64,000 nt of DNA, taken from NCBI GenBank assembly GCA_964036295.1, contig OZ038469.1:4852067-4916066 (forward strand), written 5' to 3'. Positions 59,311 to 64,000 of this stretch are shown piece after piece. Each line of letters opens with the position of its first letter. Position 1 is the stretch's first letter. The position numbers were made by a program, and so were the translations under genes. This DNA is from Plumapathes pennacea (lineage: Eukaryota; Cnidaria; Anthozoa; Antipatharia; Myriopathidae). The notes beneath the pieces were generated by a model, which was given only the letters and a program-made list of their open reading frames with translations, was not told the DNA's origin and did no database searches.

Positions 59311-60215
59311 TTTTGTTGTTGTTGTTGTTGTTTTCTTTTTTGTTTGTTTGTTTTTTTTTTGGAGGAAGGGGGAACTCAATGTTTCTTCTTGGATTTCACT
59401 TGTTGCACTTTTGCAATACATGGTTTATATTCTCACATGTTTATTAATTGCTTGATAGCATATTATTTCTATTATTGTTGGTACTTTTGGTTTGACAACG
59501 AAACTAAATATTTGTTTATGATATCAAAGTGTTTAAGTTGAAACAATAATATAAAAATTTGCTAAATAAATATGATTGCTCTTGAAATGCAGGGGGGGTG
59601 AATTCAGAAAGAGGGGGCTATAGTAGGGTAAAAGCAGGAAATTGGAGTGGGGGTGTGAAGGGGATTTCAAGCGGCGTAGGCATGAGCTGCTAGGGGGGCC
59701 CGGGGGCATGCTAACCAAAAATTTTGAAATTTAGGTTTTCTGAACACTTTTTCCTGCATTTTCAGGGTATTTGAACAAATCTAAACTTTTAACCAAGTAA
59801 CGCAATTTGGACTGAACAGAGGAAAACTTTGATGACCCTCCTCACCCCACAAGAGCCCTTAAACATTTTTGCCCCCCCCCCCCACGCCCCTACCATAAAT
59901 AATGACCACTCCATAATTTTAGTAAAACCTGAGCTCTCGATGAATATGCCATTGACCCTAAAGGAAAGTCATAATAATTGAACGAGAACGTGGATTGCGC
60001 GGACGGCGTATGAAAAGTATGAGCGGCGAGTATTCGGTGCCAATTGTATCCCGAAGGTGGCGTTGGCTGCAAAAATGACTTACCGACTGAAACCGGGCTT
60101 TAGACAGCGAGTTCAGTTCTTGAGACGTCAGTTGAATGCGGTGTTCGTGGACAGAGTTTGGGATCGCGGTTTTTGCCAGGGAAGCAGGAAACGTTTACGC
60201 GCCCTTGCAGTGGGC

Positions 60216-60630
60216 AGAGCCGTGGTTTCAATGTCGGATCGAACTGCCTGTTTTCGCGTTGTCTTTATACTTGCCAATTCCCTGCATAACAAAGGACTGT
60301 GTTAAACGTCAATCTTACCATGCGTCGAACTCAATGCAAATTAGCAAAACTTTTTGTTTGATCTAGTTTGCATTGAGTTCGACGCATGCTAAAATTGACG
60401 TGAAACCCGGGCTAAGCTGTCAATTCAATTGATGACTTACTCTCTGGTCAGCTTTGGGAGTTGTTTCAATAAACAACCCCTGCCTTTCACAGTCACGACC
60501 TTCAAGCGCAACCTCCAGAAGACGGCAAGGTTTCGAAGTACGCGGGTGACTGACGGCTGAAAGTGATGATTAATTAAATTCTTAAGTGCTTCAGTTTCAG
60601 AGGCCATTGCGCAAAAAGTCTCCTGAGATA
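60216..60630 (+). repeat. Dispersed repeat B, copy 2, with internal hairpin
   Basis: Second copy of the repeat at 55238-55655; the hairpin lies at about 60306-60403. It runs on into ataaactctacttttacgaa, a string also found at 58963, so the A and B repeats and the 58-bp minisatellite share flanking pieces. Confidence 0.75.
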
Positions 60631-61187
60631 AACTCTACTTTTACGAATACACACGCTTGGGATTGTTTTAACGCCTTTTAGGTGACAAAGAAAGAAATAT
60701 GTTTAGGCGGCTGAAGATCCTTATATTACGTTCCGAAATGTCTAATTTCCGAAATCATTTCGAAAGTCTCGAAATTATTTTGAAATTTTTGAAACCACAC
60801 GGGCTTTTTGAAATCATTTCGAACTTTTTCGAGTTCCGAACCCATTTCGAAAAGAACCTCGTTTCCAAAATCATATCTAAAGAGACTGGGGCAGACAATT
60901 GTTTTTTTGGACTTTTTTGTCTTGCTCATATCGGTTGCGCAAATTTTGAAGTGAGTGGGAAAACTTGCAACCTACCAGTTACCAGACAGTGAGTGTAGTG
61001 CTACCTCTGCTAACCTTATAAATGTAAAGGTCTCTAATCTCAGTATTAACACCAATGCACAAAAAGATTAGTCTTTAATCTATTAAATTCCCCCCTTGTC
61101 AATTTATGCCTGAGTTCAGGAACCGAGAATTTGCGCAGCATAGCTTTGCCGTGAAATATCCAAATCGAGTAGAACAGACAGGGCAAA

Positions 61188-61275
61188 ATAAATAAATAAA
61201 TAAATAAATAAATGAATAAATAAATAGATAAATAAATAAATAAATATATAAATAAATAAATAAATAAATAAATAG
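61188..61275. repeat. (AAAT)n microsatellite
   Basis: Nearly pure aaat tetranucleotide repeats over about 88 bases with a few substitutions. The minus-strand ORF across it is an artefact of the repeat. Confidence 0.95.
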
Positions 61276-61573
61276 CGTTGGAAGTTCTTACTGAGGTTCC
61301 CATCTTAAATTGTTAAATGTCAGCCTATGCCTTTATAACTAATGTGACGCGAGAGCGTTACGAACGGACGGACGGACAAACAGACTTGTGCAAGGGCACA
61401 CGTACACCGACCTGTAGTAACTAAAAACCATACCATTAGAGTATATCAACAACATACGGCTCACCACTTCGATCTACCATAACTCTGCAAACCTCTGACA
61501 ATAAGCTCATCCATCATTTGTTTGACAACATTTTGCCATATTAATAAATGCTATACATTTTTTTCTTTTTCAG

Positions 61574-61641
61574 ATTCTTTCGTCTCAAAGTGAAATTGCT
61601 GTAGGGTACTTGTGTAGATTCTGGCAGGACCCGGATACCAG
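61574..61641 (+). other. Possible short exon upstream of the alpha-kinase
   Basis: A long T-rich tract ending in cag (61571-61573) precedes 68 bases that are open in one frame and end cag|gtgcgt. It may be a 5' exon of the alpha-kinase transcript. Motif evidence only. Confidence 0.2.
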
Positions 61642-62419
61642 GTGCGTTTTAGCATCAAAAGTCACCAAGCCTCAACTATATCTGTTGAGATCTCACAAAA
61701 TTCTGCAAAATGTGAGGTGATTCCTCAACCCACAGAAAGAAACGACAAGTTGCTCCTGTTCAGCTTGCAAGACTAAGAAAGGCAGCCCACAGATCAAAGG
61801 CTGTCCATACAAAACGGCAGATAGATGCTGCTCAATAGCGTGTAAATGATTGCGACTCCTAAATGATAGGGTAAGTCATTGTACTATTTATCAACTTCCC
61901 AAAGACAAAAGCACATGAGTGGGGAACGAGAAACAGGACAACTATGGTGGCCCAACGCTATCAGCAAGTTTTTCACAAGCATTTAAGATTTCCGCCTCGC
62001 TTTTAGAATTCATTGTTTATTCATACTTGCATTTTAAGTGTATTTCGTATATTATTTGCAAATGAATTACAATTAAGAACCTTTTCATATTTAAAAGCGT
62101 CTATGAATTTTACTTGTTTACTTGTTTACTTGTTTTTGCATTTTCAATCTATTTTTATTTTCGCGTAAGTTTTACTTGAAATGCAAAATCTTTCTTCATT
62201 TTCAATTGTCTTTTTAAAACGCATTTTCAATTTTTTTTTTTTTATCAGTACCATCGACGCGAATTTAAAAAAACGAATTACCAACGCGTGGCCCAGCGCT
62301 ATCACTATCAAGCTATCCCATAGTGCTTAGCGGCCTCCTCTATTGTGTTTTACATTCTTGCGCGGGAAAACGGGACAGACGTCACACACCCTTTTCTGTA
62401 TTCCTTTGCGGTATAAACC

Positions 62420-63700
62420 ATGAAAAGACGAAGAGAACCAAAAGAAAAAGAGACCTGGGAGGATTTCGAGAAACGGGTTGGTTTAAAAAGAACTGGAGGC
62501 GAAGGAAGGGCAGAAAGACACGGCAAAGTTCCCGTCGACATCCTCGTTCAGCGAATGTCTTCGACAGCTTCAGGTCGACTGAAGAAATATGAACCTTTGG
62601 ATACGAGGGACTTTGTACCGTTCTCTGAATATGACGATCTAACTTTAGAGAACATCAAGGAGGCGTGCGAAAGGTTTTACAAGGCTCCAGCTGGCTCTTG
62701 TGATGTGTTGGCATCGGACAGAGGGCCATCTTGTTCTAAACTGGAGCAAATAAAAGGTAAAAAGGTTTATTTTATTCGGTTCCTTCCACCGACAGATGAA
62801 CACAATCTTCCACCTCCACTCCTTGCCAGTACTAGAGGTAGAGCAGCCTCTCTACCAGTTTCGCCGACAAAGTCAGCTGGTAAACAAATCGCCAACAATC
62901 TCCGTAGGCCAAAAACAGTTTTCCCGAAGTCTGTATCGATTGGCGATCTTCTGAAGGCTGGGAAACTCGTTAAGCCACCAGCAACAACGACGCTTTTACT
63001 TGAAGAATTTCATGTAGAAAACAGCACGTGGATCAAGAGTTCATCTGTAAAGCTGGAGATTGGACAAGATAAATTCGCCTCAGGTGCATTTCGCGATGCT
63101 TTGAGAGCGAAGTGCACAGATCAATCATCTTTTCTTGCGGGAGACTGGGTGGGGAAAAAGTACCAAGAAGGCGCAATCGCAACCATCAAAAACGTCTTGA
63201 AAATGGAGGTCGAAGACCATACTCGTAAGCAAGTGCAGATGAACGCAGTTGCACGAAGTATAACCGCACGTTTCTCGTCCAAGGTACCAGCCCAATTCGG
63301 CGAAACCTTTAGCTATGGGAAAGTGTTTTATTCCCAGTGGGATGACTTGCCCGTTACTGTAGAGGAATACGTACCAGGAGTGTTTCAGAAGTATATAAAC
63401 AACGACGGGCAATGTATTTTCCCCTATGATGAAACTAAAGTTGAGGTTTTCAATAAGGCGCAGTGTCTGGCGCATTTCAGCTATGCTTATTCAGATAAGA
63501 AAATGATGATCTTGGACATACAAGGTGCAATGTATAACCTGTACGACCCTGAAATTGTAACAAGGGAACTACATGAGAGCAGTGATTCTACAGGTGAAAG
63601 CTACTTTTGTGCTGGCAATTTGTCTTCAGTCGCCATTGACAAGTTTTTAGACGAAGAGCACATTTGCAATGAGTTCTGTGAAATGATGGACATCAAGTAA
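62420..63700 (+). CDS. Alpha-kinase (MHCK/EEF2K family) with a novel N-terminal region, single exon
   Basis: An atypical Ser/Thr protein kinase of 426 residues. The catalytic domain spans about 195-426: invariant Lys in VGKKY (246/247), VEEYVPG (314-320), Asp366 and Gln368 in LDIQG, Asp376 in YDPE, and the GN of the Gly-rich loop at 399-400. Zinc-site residues are all present: His352, His414, Cys416, Cys420. The first 190 residues hold a basic start, a block around DDLTLENIKEACERFY and CDVLASDRGPSC with KVYFIRF, and a low-complexity linker; I do not recognise that part. The final Gly of the loop is Ser (GNLSS). The ATG lies in a good context right after an in-frame AT-rich leader, and the frame is uninterrupted to TAA (63698-63700). 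Substrate unknown. Confidence 0.9.
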   Translation: MKRRREPKEKETWEDFEKRVGLKRTGGEGRAERHGKVPVDILVQRMSSTASGRLKKYEPLDTRDFVPFSEYDDLTLENIKEACERFYKAPAGSCDVLASDRGPSCSKLEQIKGKKVYFIRFLPPTDEHNLPPPLLASTRGRAASLPVSPTKSAGKQIANNLRRPKTVFPKSVSIGDLLKAGKLVKPPATTTLLLEEFHVENSTWIKSSSVKLEIGQDKFASGAFRDALRAKCTDQSSFLAGDWVGKKYQEGAIATIKNVLKMEVEDHTRKQVQMNAVARSITARFSSKVPAQFGETFSYGKVFYSQWDDLPVTVEEYVPGVFQKYINNDGQCIFPYDETKVEVFNKAQCLAHFSYAYSDKKMMILDIQGAMYNLYDPEIVTRELHESSDSTGESYFCAGNLSSVAIDKFLDEEHICNEFCEMMDIK

Positions 63701-64000
63701 CAATGGAAACTAACTGAACGAAGCTAAAAGTTGGAAAGTAACGTAAGCATAAAGTCTAATACATAAGGTCTACAAAACTTTTGTCCATTCTCTTAAGATT
63801 TAAGTGGTTGTTATTACATGTTATAAAACCAAGTTGAGAACATGCTGTTCATGTGAACCAGGCATTGGGTTCATATACCCTATACAAAACCAAATATGAA
63901 TTTAGACCACAGCAGCATCAAAGTCACTAGATTAGTTGCATAGCAATATCTTTGTTTCTTTGATATTATTTTATAGATGCATAGCGGATTTTCTTTGTTA
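63701..64000. other. 3' flank of the alpha-kinase gene
   Basis: AT-rich sequence to the window end. No AATAAA or other feature was identified. Confidence 0.4.

Larger units (their letters stand above)
59311..62419. other. Intergenic, repeats and low-complexity sequence
   Basis: Contents: TTG and TTTG runs (59313-59362); a C run near 59870-59882; repeat B copy 2; degenerate gaaatcatttcgaa motifs at about 60735-60870; an (AAAT)n tract; and a possible short exon at 61574-61641. No convincing coding gene. Confidence 0.5.

Noticed and set aside
60057..60305. Arg-rich 82-codon ORF
   Set aside because: GTG start and overlap with repeat B; the matching stretch in repeat B copy 1 does not keep it.
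61046..61303. 85-codon minus-strand ORF rich in Leu, Phe, Ile and Tyr
   Set aside because: Produced by the (AAAT)n microsatellite.

Overview
The window looks like nuclear DNA of an anthozoan cnidarian, most likely a stony coral. Its genes are split by introns with GT-AG borders. It is dense in small inverted-repeat elements, holds a large satellite array and a Ty3/gypsy-type LTR element, and carries gene families known to be expanded in corals: CD36-like scavenger receptors, intron-less rhodopsin-class GPCRs, TPR-CHAT proteins and alpha-kinases. The taxonomic call is an inference from this mix; no ribosomal or mitochondrial marker is present. Nothing bacterial or operon-like is seen, and the four cellular genes look independent.

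Layout. 1-5200: repeat-rich flank with a cluster of fold-back elements and a weak candidate promoter. 5202-13523 (+): a seven-exon CD36/LIMP-2 family gene whose splice borders and phases join into a 669-residue protein; MITE-like elements sit in introns 1, 2, 4 and 6. 13524-16091: no gene seen. 16092-43285: a satellite of about 334-bp monomers (roughly 64 before and 3 after a 4.6-kb LTR retrotransposon at 37718-42300). The array has nested higher-order duplications, a MITE inside it, a recombined LTR fragment, and an inverted monomer at its right edge. 45042-46067 (+): a single-exon class A GPCR. 48748-51663 (-): a TPR-CHAT protein with eleven 40-residue repeats and a His/Cys protease-like domain. 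51700-62400: mostly repeats (minisatellites, duplicated fold-back segments, homopolymer G runs) with one interrupted ORF of unknown nature at 57413-57894. 62420-63700 (+): a complete single-exon alpha-kinase.

The most notable structures are (i) the satellite, in which each monomer carries a 28-bp dyad and whose core and edge monomers differ by a 14-bp indel; (ii) a retroelement with identical 111-bp LTRs and an intact 5-bp target duplication but several disabling lesions in its coding region; and (iii) the TPR-CHAT gene. All coordinates and alignments were made by eye, so boundaries of repeats are approximate.
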